Notes: generated by a model from the letters alone, not told the origin. 64,000 nucleotides of DNA from Turbatrix aceti (GCA_963969345.1 OZ017769.1:5707725-5771724); one strand, 5' to 3'. Counted from the stretch's first letter, positions 22,434 to 34,039 are shown. Made by a program: numbers and translations.

Positions 22434-22862
22434 TCAGAAATAAAATTCCACCGTTGGCTCGTATTTTGGACATCTGTGGTCGTAGGCCAGGGAGAAGGGC
22501 ATCGCGGACCGGCACTTGAGACACGTCGCTTGCTGCGCCCGTTGCGCGGATTCCAGCGCCATCTGATGGACCCGTCTAAGGTCGACTGTGCCGTCGATCG
22601 AGGGAATGACAAAGACCTTGGGTGGAGTTGTAGAAATACTCCGCGGTAACTGGTTGCGCAGGCGGTGCCATTGCCGCTCGCAGCGCGTGATGTGGCGTTC
22701 AACAGTGTCTTTGGGCAGTCGACGGCCACACACGTGACAGGGTCGATGAGTATTGTCTGGAGGCGATACAGGATCAGCATCGAGGGAGAGCGTCCTGGTC
22801 ACCGGTCTGTCGGACTGCGACCGCCGCCGCTTCGGCGGTCCCACGGTGCCACGCGTGGTCAT
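22434..22862 (-). CDS. Small C2HC zinc-finger protein, single exon
   Basis: 142 aa from ATG at 22862. One C2HC-type finger is clear: CHVCGRRLPKDTVERHITRC, with spacing CX2C...HX3C as in the zf-C2HC_2 family (ZC2HC1-like). A possible second metal site, CLKCRSAMPFSLAYDHRC, lies near the C-terminus. The region before the finger is basic (PPKRRRSQSDR) and may be a nuclear signal. The frame remains open upstream, with another ATG (MPFAGSISF) 27 codons earlier; a CTTTTGCAG acceptor-like site lies between, so the exact start is uncertain. Function unknown. Its last codons overlap the poly(A) signal of converging MESH1. Confidence 0.65.
   Translation of the reverse strand: MTTRGTVGPPKRRRSQSDRPVTRTLSLDADPVSPPDNTHRPCHVCGRRLPKDTVERHITRCERQWHRLRNQLPRSISTTPPKVFVIPSIDGTVDLRRVHQMALESAQRAQQATCLKCRSAMPFSLAYDHRCPKYEPTVEFYF
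22439..22444 (+). terminator. Poly(A) signal of MESH1, inside the opposite-strand gene
   Basis: AATAAA about 200 bp after the MESH1 stop. The same bases encode the last residues of the C2HC zinc-finger protein on the minus strand, so the two mature transcripts probably overlap tail to tail. Confidence 0.6.
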
Positions 22863-23081
22863 TGACACGACACGGCCAGGTAGGGTGAAGAAGGAATGGC
22901 GCTCAAATGAGATACTGCCTGCAAAAGGCATGCGGACGGCCGTTGCGGGGCGACAAGGCGCGTTCGTTCCAACCTCCTTTGGCACACGCAAGTCCTCTCC
23001 TCTGGTGCTTTCTTTACCTATTCCAGCGCAGACACGCACACACATATAGTACAACAAGCTTAAAAAATAAAATAAAATGTA

Positions 23082-24506
23082 CTAGCAAGAAGCCGAACCC
23101 GTGGCGACGCGAGCGCTCGGAGTAGAGGCGTTGCGGACAAAGGATGTGAGATTGCTCTCGTGCACGCGCATATGCGACTGAAGATCGGTAGGATTGGAGA
23201 AGCGCTGATCGCATATTCGGCACTTGACGTCGTGTTTTGTCAGATGCTTGACCTTGTGCTGCTGCAGACGGACCGCGCTGCTGAACGTGTGCTGGCACTG
23301 ATCGCAGCGGAAGACCTTCGTCGTCATGTGCACGTGCGAGTGGCCTTGGAGCGCGCTGAGGGACGCAAAATGCTTGCCGCATTTGGGGCACTCGTGGCTG
23401 ATCACGGGAGGCGTCAGATGCCGGCTGCATCCCGGCAGCGCTTCGGTCAGGTGATCCAGCACGTGGGCGCTGAGCTCTGCCGGGTCTTCAAACTGCCGCC
23501 CGCAGTGGCAAACATGCCGCGGCGACGAGGGACTGATCGGCTCTGCCTTGGGCGTCACTTTCTGTTCCTCAGCCGGGTCAGATGACGACGCATGGCGCAG
23601 CAGATGGCACGCCAGGTCGGTGTGGGCGACGACGTCGTTGCAGATGGTGCAGCGAGAGGAATCCTCGCTTACGTCGAGGTGGTATTCGGCGTGCAGTCGC
23701 AACTGGGTGTCATTCCGGATGGCCTGACGACAGACAATGCAATTCATGTCCCCAAACCCGTCGGAATGGGATTCGGCGTGACGGGAAAAGTCCGCGATGG
23801 ACATGAGTTGCTCGCGGCACACGGCACAGCGATCGCCCTTCGGGACTTTGCAGTGGAAGACCAGTCGGTGCTCGTCGAGTGCGTTTTCATCCGCGCAATC
23901 CCGATCGCAGACAAAGCATTTGAGCGGCTTCTGCGCAGGTACCACAGCCACCGACGCTGCGGGGGGCGACTCCCGTTCCGTCCGAGCTGCCGGAGTGTCC
24001 CGGTCGTGGACGAGCTGGACATGTGCTTCGAGCAGTTCAACGCTGTCGAAAACAAGCGCCCTGCAGGCGGAACAGCTGTACTTGGTCTCGGGGGTGACGT
24101 GCCACTGCATGTGTTCCTGGAAGGCGGCTGTCTGCGAGAAGAGCTGCAGGCAGATGCCGCAGCGGTGCAGCGCCTCGCCATGGTTGGCGCCAAAGTGCTG
24201 ACGATAATGGATGCCCGAGTCAAAGACCTTGCCGCAGGACTGGCAAGTGTAGGTGGTAGAAGTCGTGACAAAGTGCTCAATCGTGTGCGCGAGCCGCGCG
24301 TGATCGTTGGCGAATGTCGTCTTGCAGATGCGGCAGGCGAAGGCGGTTGCCTCATCCGTCGCCGGGCGGACGAGATGCTCCGATCTCATGTGAGCGACGA
24401 ATTCTGCCAGACAGGTAAAAGGCGCATCGCACTGCGAACACGAAAACCTGCCCGGCGAGGGCGAATGCGCCCGTTTCCGCGACTGCTGCAGCGAGACCGG
24501 ACTCAT
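23082..24506 (-). CDS. Intronless C2H2 zinc-finger protein with 13 fingers
   Basis: 474 aa in one uninterrupted frame. I count 13 C2H2-type units from FSCSQCDAPF near residue 21 to VKCRICDQRFSNPTDLQSHM near residue 435. Finger 10 is atypical (CHCGRQFEDPAELSAHVLDH, one residue between the cysteines). The first nine fingers have irregular linkers; only the last three (HECPKCGKHFASLSALQGH, FRCDQCQHTFSSAVRLQQH, VKCRICDQRF) approach the canonical spaced form used for DNA binding. Between fingers 9 and 10 a Glu/Lys/Pro segment includes VTPKAEPISPSSP, which resembles a sumoylation site (KAEP). A nuclear DNA- or RNA-binding role is inferred from the class; no ortholog recognised. Lack of introns sets it apart from most genes here. 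A 305-aa frame on the opposite strand is a shadow. Confidence 0.85.
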   Translation of the reverse strand: MSPVSLQQSRKRAHSPSPGRFSCSQCDAPFTCLAEFVAHMRSEHLVRPATDEATAFACRICKTTFANDHARLAHTIEHFVTTSTTYTCQSCGKVFDSGIHYRQHFGANHGEALHRCGICLQLFSQTAAFQEHMQWHVTPETKYSCSACRALVFDSVELLEAHVQLVHDRDTPAARTERESPPAASVAVVPAQKPLKCFVCDRDCADENALDEHRLVFHCKVPKGDRCAVCREQLMSIADFSRHAESHSDGFGDMNCIVCRQAIRNDTQLRLHAEYHLDVSEDSSRCTICNDVVAHTDLACHLLRHASSSDPAEEQKVTPKAEPISPSSPRHVCHCGRQFEDPAELSAHVLDHLTEALPGCSRHLTPPVISHECPKCGKHFASLSALQGHSHVHMTTKVFRCDQCQHTFSSAVRLQQHKVKHLTKHDVKCRICDQRFSNPTDLQSHMRVHESNLTSFVRNASTPSARVATGSASC

Positions 24507-26233
24507 TAGAAGACAGACACAAACAAATTAACCAACCGAAGGGAGTCGCAGGAGAGTCGAGGCGTCGCCGAGCGAAAGTGAAGAAGGCGCGCAGAGATCC
24601 TGCAACGGCGCATTCAAGTACTCCCTAGGGACGATGGGGGAATGGCAGCTGCGAGCGCAAATCCTTTGCTCCCCGGGGACAGCAGCGCCACCGACTGGGA
24701 CTGGTTTACAGTGGCACGACGGCGACTGCGATAACGCTGGGCTTTGAATAGCGCGTCCCGGGTGTGTTTCAACTTTTTTATTTTGCAGACCCGATTTTAT
24801 CAGCCTTGGCCAGAACCCGGATGTAACCGCTGTACTTGTTTTGCGGCGTCTGTACGCGCTGCTCTACGGCAAAAGGTGACCGCTTTTGGGGATGTAAAAC
24901 AACTCTGATCGGTTTTACGCGCGCGTGCGATACCAAAAATCAAAAAAAAAAGTTACGGCGCCGCTGTTTTCAGCCTCTGTCATCGCAATAATTTTCTATG
25001 ACTCACCGAATGCATGGCCAGCGTGTGGGTTTGGAGGGCAACCACGTCAATGACAGGAAAACCACAAAGTTGGCATTGCAGCAAACAAAAAAGCGATCCG
25101 AGACTGCCTCGCTCGGAATTCAAACCAATGCCGCCATCGGGAGACTCCTTGTCGGGTTTATTCGACTCAGAAATCGCTGCTGAAACAACAAAAATGTTTG
25201 TCTCAAGACGAAAAGATTCAAAAAAACAGACCTACGGATGCCGGCTCATCCTGCGCATCCTCGGATGATTTGGGAGTGACGGAAGCAGATCGACTGGGAA
25301 GAGGAGACATGACTTGCTCGGTGGTCGGTGACTGCCCGCTCGCTGGACAGACAAATTTTGCGTGTGATGTGGTTAGCGTCGAATCGAGAAGGCAATTTTC
25401 ATTTCGTTGGTGGTGGTGGCGGTGGCGCAGTCAGCCTTCTGGGGCCACTCTCGAGCCTGTCCGACGTCCCAGGGTCGTTTGGTGCTTTTTGCGGAAACGG
25501 ACAACGACCGCGCCCATTTGCGAGAGAGAAGGGAGGGAGGAGAAACGAGTCCTCCGTCCTCCCTGGGGGCCGCGAACGGCAACGCAATTGAAAACAGACC
25601 CATCCAACTGGTGTATTGTCCGCAGACGCGTCCCCGCGGGAGTTGGTCGACGAGCCCCAGCGTGTATCCGGCTGATTAGATTCTCGCCGGCAAGCATGTC
25701 GCGTCACTGGGGAGAGGTGCGTGAGCCTCGACTGTCACCGCCTTTATGATACCAGTCGACAGGTCCCGGGGGTAATCGGCTGGCTATTAGTGTCGCTTGT
25801 CGTCGCAGCTGGCACCACCGCGTTGGTTGCTCGCATAACCCGGGGTTGGGGTTGTCATCGTCGGTCATCCTGTGAGTTGTTTTTGTCACGACCGCCATTT
25901 GCAAGAAGAATGGATAATTAATCGTCGTCCAGGGGGGGGGGGCTTGCAGTCATTGACACATATGTATGTACATATATGCGGGGTGGCAGGGGGGTTCCAT
26001 TTCACCTGACTGTAACACCAGCACATGATCGAACAAAAACAACAGCAACAAAAAGCGCATGCCCTCGGGACTTGGTAATCTGCAGCTTTTTCATCTAGCT
26101 GCGTTGCAACCAACCGCAAAACAACTCGAGCCTGCAGACAGGTAATGAATGCTGTCGTTGCTACGGCACCGGCGCCTGCACCGGCACCCCGGGCGTTAAG
26201 TTCATTGCCTCGCCGCACGCATGTCCGCTGGTC
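24507..26233. other. Intergenic, divergent C2H2 gene / NEK9
   Basis: 1727 bp without a supported exon. Open frames near 25200-25750 are GC-rich, overlap in several frames and show no domain. A run of G at about 25931-25940 and a CATATGTATGTACATATATG stretch at about 25959-25978 are low-complexity. Confidence 0.5.
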
Positions 26234-28932
26234 ATGCGCACGCGACGCGTCAGTACTCATCCCAGCGCCGGTCGCGATCGGGCCCCGCAGGCACGCCGCG
26301 GTGGTGCCCGGGGGTCGGGGTCGCTCCACCGCCTGCCAACAGTGTCAAACGGCTACGAACGCATCCGGATCATCGGAAAAGGCTCGTTTGGCAGCGCCGT
26401 GCTTTATCGCCGCGTGGAGGACGACTCGCTCGTCGTCATCAAGGAGATCAACATGCACGAGCTCTCCGCCGTCGAGCGTCAACTGGCACTCAACGAGGTC
26501 GCCCTGCTCTCCCGCATGGACCATCCCAATATCATTTCGTACTACGACTCATTTGAGTGCGACGGCATCCTCTCCATTGAGATGGAATATGCAGACGCCG
26601 GCACTCTGGCACAATTTCTTGTTCGCCAGGAAGAGTACGTCGCGGAGCACGATATCCTCTACATGTTCGAGCAGATGGTCGGCGCCGTCGCCTACCTGCA
26701 CACCAACAATGTGCTTCACAGAGACCTCAAAACAGCCAATATCTTCTTGACTCGAGAGCAGCTCGTCAAAATAGGCGATTTTGGCATCAGCAAAATCATG
26801 GGCACGGAGACCAGGCTAGCCGGGGCCCAGACCGTTGTCGGCACCCCGTATTACATCAGGTAAGAGCCCAAAACCCCTCTTTAAAGCTGAGTAATCATTT
26901 CAGCCCGGAGATGTGCGAAGGAAAGCCCTACAACGACAAGAGCGACGTCTGGGCACTCGGCTGCGTGCTCTACGAAATGGCCTGTCTGCAGAAGACGTTC
27001 GAAGGCAGCAACCTGCCTCTGCTGGTCAATAAGATAGTCAAGGGCGCCTACGAGCAGATCCGGGGGCCGTACAGCGTGGAACTGAAGCTGCTGGTGAGAG
27101 ACATGCTCAAGGTTGAGCCAGAGCAGCGGCCCGAAGCCAAGGCAGTCCTCGAAGCTGTGCAACGTCTGGCAGGCAAAAAACCTGCGCCACTCAGTTTTGG
27201 GGGTCGTCGTCTGATTGACGGAGGACCTCTCAATTGCCATTCTGTAATTTACGAATTCCTAGTCGGCCATGTTACCCTCGTAGCCGTGCCTCCGATGCTC
27301 AACAAGCGGCTCAAGGTGCGGCAGCTCGCGGTGAGCAAGAACCACCAGGTAGTGCTCACCATGGATCACGTCGTCTACGCATGGGGCGACAACGCGCACG
27401 GCCAGCTGGGTTTCGGCGATCGAAGGTCACGGACGGCCCCCGAACGAGTGGTCCTCCTGGACGGCAAGGGCATCACGCGCATAGCCTGCGGCGATGCCTT
27501 CAGCGTTTTCTGCGCGGACCGCGGAATCGCCCTGGTCTGCGGGCACCGGGAATTCACGGGCAATGGTCTCTCCGATGACGACGTCCTCAAACCCTGCCTC
27601 ATCGACAGCCTCCTCCGCGAGGACATTGTCGACCTAAGTGCCGGCGCTGAGCACGCCGCTGCGGTTTGTGGCGATGGAAAGGTCTACGTCTGGGGCAACG
27701 GCGCAAACGGACGGCTGGGCACGGGAAACACGGAGCACGTTCATGTCGCGTGCAAGGTAAGTCGTGGTTTGCGGTTTGACGGGGTTTTATGTGTATCAGA
27801 GCTAAAATTTTAGATCGACGTCCCCACGCACCAGTTCATCATCGCCGTCAGGTGCGGCCCGGACTCGACCGCACTGATCACGAGCTGTGGCACACTCATT
27901 GTGATGGGCGCCAATCGCTTCAACAAGCTCATCCAGCCCCGACGAGGCGCTTTCCTGTCGACTTCCATCGGCTCGGCCAAACGTGTCCGCGACGTCGACG
28001 TCAACACACCCACTTCTATCGCCGCGTTTTCATCCCGAGTCGTCGATGTGAGCCTCGGACGGTACCACATAGGTGTGCTGCTGGAGTCGGGCCACGTGCA
28101 CCTCTTCGGACGCAATGACTTCGGCGAGCTCGGTCTGGGCCACCGGCAGCGAGTTGAGTTGTGGTGCGCGTTTCGGCCTGTCAAGGGCCTACTCGCCAAG
28201 ACGTGCGTGCAGGTCTTCTGCGGAGATGGCTTCACCATCGCCGTCACCAATGAAAACGAACTTTACTTCTGGGGCTGTCGTCAGGTGAGCTCGGAGGACG
28301 CGGACGTTCCCGACTCCGAGATCAGGCCGACGCCGACACTCGTGCTACGGCTGCAGTCGTCGCGCACGCCATCCGGCTGGATCCCGTTCATCAAGCTTTC
28401 CCAGCTCGACGGCAGGGACAAGCGCGTCTTCGTCGTCGTCAACACGTCTCCCGTCGACGAAGCACCACAGCCGACAGCTCACGAGTCGTCCCGCACGGCC
28501 ACCTGGATCCGAAACGAGCTGGACAACGCGCAGAATCCTGAATACGTGGGTTTTGAATTAGAAAAGCCGAACTTAACCAACCAAGTGTTTCAGGCTCTTC
28601 CAGGGATCGGGCCGGGTTCATCGACGCTCATGAGAGAAAGTGAATTACGAGCGGAGATCGAGTCCCTCAAAACAGAGCTTGCGAAGCAGTCCCAGACTTT
28701 CCAAGGACAGGAGACCAAGATGTCACTCGTGCAGGTGGGAGGGATTCTCACATAAGTGCCATTTAAGTAGGAAATTCGAGCTTTTCAGCAGCGTCTGGAG
28801 CAGTTGCAAGCACTGCACACGCAGCGCATGCAGGTGCGACCCGTGTCGCCGCCCCCGGCATATCCGCAATCGGCCAAGGTGCGAAGAAAGCCCGCGTGGG
28901 GTCCCAATTCTCGAGCATGTTGTATTTCATGA
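26234..28932 (+). CDS. NEK9: NEK9-like mitotic kinase (NIMA kinase + RCC1 repeats + coiled coil)
   Basis: NEK9 is a Ser/Thr kinase of spindle assembly and centrosome separation that activates NEK6/7. Exons: 26234-26859, 26904-27756, 27814-28545, 28594-28734, 28789-28932; 831 aa (human 979). The kinase domain starts near residue 43: GKGSFGSAV loop, VVIKEIN lysine, HRDLKTANIFL, DFGISK, and [20 protein letters not shown]. An RCC1-type propeller follows, with units such as VVYAWGDNAHGQLGFGDRRS, KVYVWGNGANGRLGTGN, HLFGRNDFGELGLGH and LYFWGC. The C-terminus has a coiled coil (SELRAEIESLKTELAKQ) and a Pro-rich tail. NEK8 also has kinase plus RCC1 but lacks the coiled coil, so NEK9 is preferred. The start ATG gives a 40-residue basic lead; an earlier exon cannot be excluded. 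Confidence 0.88.
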
Positions 28933-29010
28933 TGTCTGGATGCCAAAACATATTTTTTGACGTTATCTTGACGGGAATGGTCCCGAGAGTCGAGCGGCTG
29001 TACTTTTTCA

Positions 29011-29016
29011 AATAAA
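29011..29016 (+). terminator. Poly(A) signal of the NEK9-like gene
   Basis: AATAAA (CAAATAAAATC) 79 bp after the stop codon and about 150 bp before the stop of the converging RAB3GAP2 gene. Confidence 0.7.
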
Positions 29017-29162
29017 ATCAAAATTTTCTTGCCAAGACACGTCAAAACCATTTTTTTTAATCGAGTTGTCATCATTTTTTGTTTTCTTTTTTTTTACTTT
29101 CCCGTTTTAATATTTTCCAATCACACAGTTCTGTACAAAGTGGCGAAAAAAGGCAAGAAAGG

Positions 29163-32100
29163 TCACTCGCCCGTAGCAACCTGTCGGACGAGGAGGTCGT
29201 TGAGCTTGTCGAGTTCCTTGAGGGTCACAACACGCGCGCCGACCTTGCTTGGCTGGAGTGTCGCGAACAGGTTCTGCAAGATGCGGATGAGGTGGGCGGT
29301 GCTGCGGGGCTCGACGTCGACGACGAGTTCGGGGAAGGGCTCGGTCCGGAGCGCGCCGAGCAGCGATGGGGAGGCGAGGGAGCGTCGGGCGGCTGTCTGC
29401 ATGAGTTCCGGTCGCTCGGCAAACGCATGCTTGACCCGGGCAAAGACGACGTCAAAGAGGTTGACGGCGAGCAAGAATCGGTCCTCCACCGAGACAAACA
29501 GCTTCTCGGCCTCCGAGTCGAGGCCCTGTTCGTAGAAGACGACTGTCTCTTTGATACGGAGCGCGTCGACGTTGAGTGCCCACGCCTCGGCCAGGTCCAG
29601 GACGATAGACCACTGCGCGTTGCGGTCGGCGTCGGGGTGATCGGAGATCTTCTCGACGCACTGCTCGAGGAAGCGCTGTCTTTTGCCGCGCAGAGCAGGC
29701 TCGACGCGGTCTGCAGGGATCAGGGGGTGGGAGTGGAGGGGCTCCCAGAAGGCTCTCTGGCTCGACCCGTCGTAGAGCACTGCAGGGGACAGCGGGATGC
29801 TGCAGAGGATGCGCAGCTTGACCAGCTTCGCCAGCAGAAGGTGGTGCTTGACCAGGTGGAAGTTGACCTGTTTCTTGCGGGCTGCGATGTCGCACAGGGC
29901 CGAGACAGGTGGTTTCGTGTGTCGATGGGCTGAAACAAACCCCCTACGTCAAATACAAATGAGACGACGTGGAACATGTCTACCTTGCGAGTACGCATCC
30001 AGCCTAGCGACAATGTCTTCGGACTCGGGTGGCGCGTAAGCCTCGACGTCAATATCTGCCGTCGCAGTGCAGATGACCGCAAGCAGACGGGTCACGCAGT
30101 CGACGAAGGCGAAGAGGTCCGGCTCGGTGACCAGCTGGTCGGCACGCGCTTCCCGGTCCGAAGGCAGCTTTCCGTTCTGGGAATCCAGCCTTGAGCAAAG
30201 CTTCCGGAAGGGCGTCTGGATGAACGTGTCCCAGAGCATGAGACCCAGTCCTTGCTGGAGTCGGGGATCTCCGACGGCCTCAAAAAAAGCCATGGCCTGG
30301 CTCAGAAGAGTCACGCGCCGCGAGGAATCCCTGAACCACGCGCTGGCGGCCTCCCAGCAGCAGTCTGTGGCCACCTGGGCAAATGCCAAGGTGCTGGGAA
30401 GCTGGAAGCGAAGTCTGGCCAACGCATCGCCTCCTTCGAAGTCTCCGAGGGTCCGCATCGCCGATACGCTTTGTTTTGTGATCGCGGACCATACGCCGAC
30501 CTGCTCGCGGTAATATGCGGCACCCTTGGACAGCAGTCGGTCCAGAGTGACTGGGCCGGCACTCGGCAGCACGGAAATGAGGCTGAGGAGTGCCAGGTGG
30601 CGGGAGAGAAGATCCACGTTCTCCGTGAACTCGTCCATCTGCTCCCAGTGATCGTCATCGGCGTCTGAGATGAATGGAGTTGTCTCCATGGATTCTGCGT
30701 CTGGATCAACCTCGACTTTGACTTGAGATTTATTTTTCCCTCGTTTGACCGCCAGGTAGGCCAGGTAAAACAGGAGTGCTGCCCGAACGTTTTCCCTAAA
30801 GAAAAATAGCAAAAATGTGCTCAGGCTCATATAAAAAAGCAAAAAGTTGACTCACGTCGTCGCCAGTTCGCCTTCAACACTGGCTATGAATTCTGGACTA
30901 AAAACATTCGTGCCAAAGGCTTGGATCATCCTGACGAGTCGTTCGGTCGCCCACGTCGGCCGAGAATTGTCTCTCGAGATCCAGAACGATACGAGCAGTC
31001 TGGCGCCTTCGGCGGCAGTCAGCCCGGCGGCTGGCAGGTACTGGTCAAGCAGTGTCGTGGCGTCGCGATCGCCGAGCAAGCAGGGCCCGAAAAAAGTGCT
31101 GGCGACGGCTGCGGCGTCACTTCCAGCCAGATCCAGCCGCAGACCCGTCTCCTTGGTGAGGTCAAAGGCGCTGACAAAGACATCCAGGACCGGGAAAGGT
31201 GAAAGACGCGCCGTCTGTGCCTGACCGACGGCAGAGTCTGCCCTGATCAGCAGATCCAAGCCCAGGTGCTCAGCTTCGATGTCAGCGAGTCCAAGAGCAG
31301 TTTGGAGGGCGTCGGAGCCGTCCAGGACCTCCGAGGGGCCAGCAGTCGACAACAGGTCGTACAGCGACAGAGCAGCTTTCAGGTTGGCCAGGTAAACGGT
31401 TTGCGAGGCCTTCAAATGGAACGTAAAACTCGAATAAACAAAATGAGATCAAAAAACTCACATCAGACGAGGTGAGTTGTCCGATGGCTTTCACAAGCAC
31501 CGGCAGAGGGACGTGGAGCGTCTTGAGCGCGTTGCTCAGGCACTTTCTCTGGTACTCGACGGTCTTGAACTGGGAAACAAAGTGCACAAACTTCTCTGCT
31601 ACGAATTCAGCGGACGCCAGAGCCTTGAAATGACGCAGAAGATTTTCGTCGTGCACCGAAGTGTCGTTTGGGCCCTGGAAAGCCAGGTGGAACGGCGCGG
31701 ATATCGTCTAAACACACAAAACAGCTTTTAAACCCCAAAATAACTCAAAAACCCACGAAAAATGATCCATGAGAGTCGATGAAGACAGCGGAAGCTCCGC
31801 CGTGGTCGGAATGGGCCTGACGCGCGTGCTCGTTCGACGGCGTGCCGAGGGTGGCCTCAGAGCCAGCAGGAAGGCTCAGCAGCCGTCCATTTGTATCCAG
31901 ATTCCGCCACGTGGAGACGAGAGGGCCTGACCGCATCGCCCAGAGCTCGATGAGCCCCCTCTTCGGGGCGTAGATGGCGAGGAAGAGAGCTCTGACCAGT
32001 CTAGAGCCCTTCTGAGTGCCTTCTCGGTGCCCCCAGGACTCGACAAACGCGCATCTCGCGTTACGGTACCCCGTGAACCGGCGAATAATTGTCCGAGTGG

Positions 32101-34039
32101 TGACATCGATGATCAGAACCCGCGCGAGGTGGTCTGCAACAGCTACGAGGCGCCAGGCACGCGGGGCGACAAAGACGCGCTCCCCTTCCCGCTCGGGGTA
32201 GACGAGGGATGATCGCACCTGGGCCATCTCGAGGCGGACATCGGCGGCACGAACTTTTTGGGGACGGTCCTTGCGGGATTTTCCGAGGCCGAAAAATGAC
32301 CTGACGCCGAAGGAGGGCACGTAGGACGTCAGGGAAGATGCAACGGCTGCGACGTAGTCCGCTGGGGTCAGGTGAGTGTCGGAAAAGTCGTGCCACACGA
32401 AGGAGACAAACGTTGATCGGGATAGGACGAGGTACGTCGCGTATTCTGGCATCGCTGGTCTGTAAAAAAAATAACGTTGTTAAAGGCAAACTTTTTGCTA
32501 ATTTTGTTCACAAAAACAAACGAACGTGAAAAACTCTGTCCGCGTTCGCGAACGAACACGAACAAAAGTCGAACACTCTCTTTTTACTATTTAGGCCAAA
32601 TTTTGTTCATTCAGGCAAAAATACGTAAACTGCTTTTTGCAACAGTTTTTCAGCATTTTTTTATACCTAACTCTGAGCGACTTTTTTTTTTGCCGTTTTT
32701 TGACTTTTTTGAGCGTTTTTGACTTCATTTCTTTAAATATACCCCAAATTGCTGGCACATTTTGTTCGTTTTACCTGTTCAAAAAATGAAGAAAAGTATC
32801 GTGAACGAACACGAACAAATTAATTTATAAAAATCGTGTTCGTGAACAAACAAAAACAATAAATTTTAAATTTGTTCGCGAACGAACACGAACGTTCACC
32901 CCACGATCACTCACTTGAACCGGACGTCTCGGGACTCCGGAGCCATCGACGCGGTGATCATCTGGTCGAAGAAACGTCGGTTGTTCTGCCCCGGTGGGCA
33001 CGAAGTCAAAGACCCCGGTGAGGTCGTCGAGGCGAACAGCCCTCGCCTCCAGCTGCAGGCGCTCGGCAATCTCGGTTAGTTGTTCGCCGTTCGCGAGTGC
33101 CACCCTCGCCTGTCGAAGCACGGAGGCCAGCGAGGCGCCGCCGATGATCGTGAGTCGGTTGCGGGCGAGGATGGTCAGTTCCTGGCCGCCGTTCATGAGC
33201 GACGGCCCGAAGCGCATCGACGCAATAAATCCGTGCGCCACTTTTTCGTAGAACAACAGCATGCCCCGTTCGGTGTAGAAGTGGACGACTCCGGTGTTGA
33301 AGGCGATCACGATGCACGTCCAGCCGACCGGGGATACGTCGGATTTCTGCTGACTCGCGACCGGTAAAACGACAACTGCCGTGATGAAATCCGACTCGCG
33401 CATGCCAAAAGTGGTCTCGATGCGGCCTACGACCATCAGGCGGTCTTCTGAATGACGGAAAAATAAATTTTAGGCCAAAATATAAATTTTAGGAATCCTC
33501 ACTGTCAGGAGTGGAGCGTTCAAGCACGACAACCCGGTTGGCGTGTGCCACGGCAACGACGTCCAGGTTGCTGCTGGCAGCCACGAGCGTGTTCTTGAGC
33601 CACGTAGCCTTCCGCGGACCATCTGCGGTTACAGCGTCGCCGGCGCGGCTGTCCTGCAACGCGATTTACAGTCAAAGTCAGCAACACACATCTCACAGAT
33701 CGCCAGCACTCACAGTATCGTCCATGGCCTCCATCCACTGTTCAACACCGGCTTTCCGCTCCGTGGCATCCTCGTTATCGGTATCGCTTTCGTTATCGAC
33801 TCGATCGTTCGCCGACGACTTTGCTGCAACGTGGAAAAGAGTTTCACAACTGCAGGTGTTTTTATAAGAGTGCACGAATTCATCAGGGTCCAAACCCGTG
33901 TATTTTGAGACAGGCGTCCTACGAGTAACAGAGAGAACCAACCTGCATCCAGTCTCGAGGCAGCGTCCTCGAAGAAGGTCTCCATCGTGGCGACTTGGCC
34001 GCCATCGACACCCGTAACTCTCCGCAGCACACAGAACAT
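29163..34039 (-). CDS. RAB3GAP2: RAB3GAP2, non-catalytic subunit of the Rab3 GAP / Rab18 GEF complex, with a one-base frame break
   Basis: With RAB3GAP1 it inactivates Rab3 in exocytosis and activates Rab18 at the ER. Nine exons: 34039-33943, 33823-33714, 33653-33503, 33447-32915, 32459-31757, 31707-31462, 31409-30856, 30795-29984, 29929-29163; about 1323 aa (human 1393). Recognisable blocks: ATWLKNTLVAASSNLDVVAV, GWTCIVIAFNTGVVHFYTE, RVLIIDVTTRTIIRRFTGYR and AIYAPKRGLIELWAM (N-terminal beta-propeller), and the C-terminal helical region ending in KELDKLNDLLVRQ. Exon 4 has one base too many: the frame reading DLTGVFDFVPTG must shift by one near the GGGG run at about 32990-32993 to read FFDQMITAS and meet exon 5 in phase. 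Two in-frame ATGs (34039, 33985) are possible starts. Confidence 0.88.
32515..32900 (-). repeat. Family A repeat copy with inverted GTTCGCGAACGAACACGAAC ends
   Basis: It lies in the RAB3GAP2 intron between exons 4 and 5. Both sides carry GTTCGCGAACGAACACGAAC, the right end finishing with ACGAACGTTCACC, the reverse of the start of the copy at 4945. A family B copy (32590-32745) is nested inside. Confidence 0.75.
32590..32745 (+). repeat. Family B AT-rich interspersed repeat, copy 2, nested in family A
   Basis: It matches 15159-15315 along its length (TTTAGGCCAAATTTTG ... TTTTTTTATACCTAA ... TTTGACTTCATTTC ... AAATATACC). Flanking sequence on both sides belongs to family A, so B inserted into A or both form one composite element. 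Confidence 0.75.

Noticed and set aside
23592..24509. 305-aa open frame on the plus strand
   Set aside because: Exactly antisense to the 13-finger C2H2 gene; no domain, and the zinc-finger frame is unmistakable.
25198..25749. Possible small gene upstream of the NEK9-like kinase
   Set aside because: Several overlapping open frames on both strands in a GC-rich tract, none with splice support or domain.
29079..29933. 284-aa open frame on the plus strand
   Set aside because: Antisense to the last RAB3GAP2 exon and lacking any recognisable domain.
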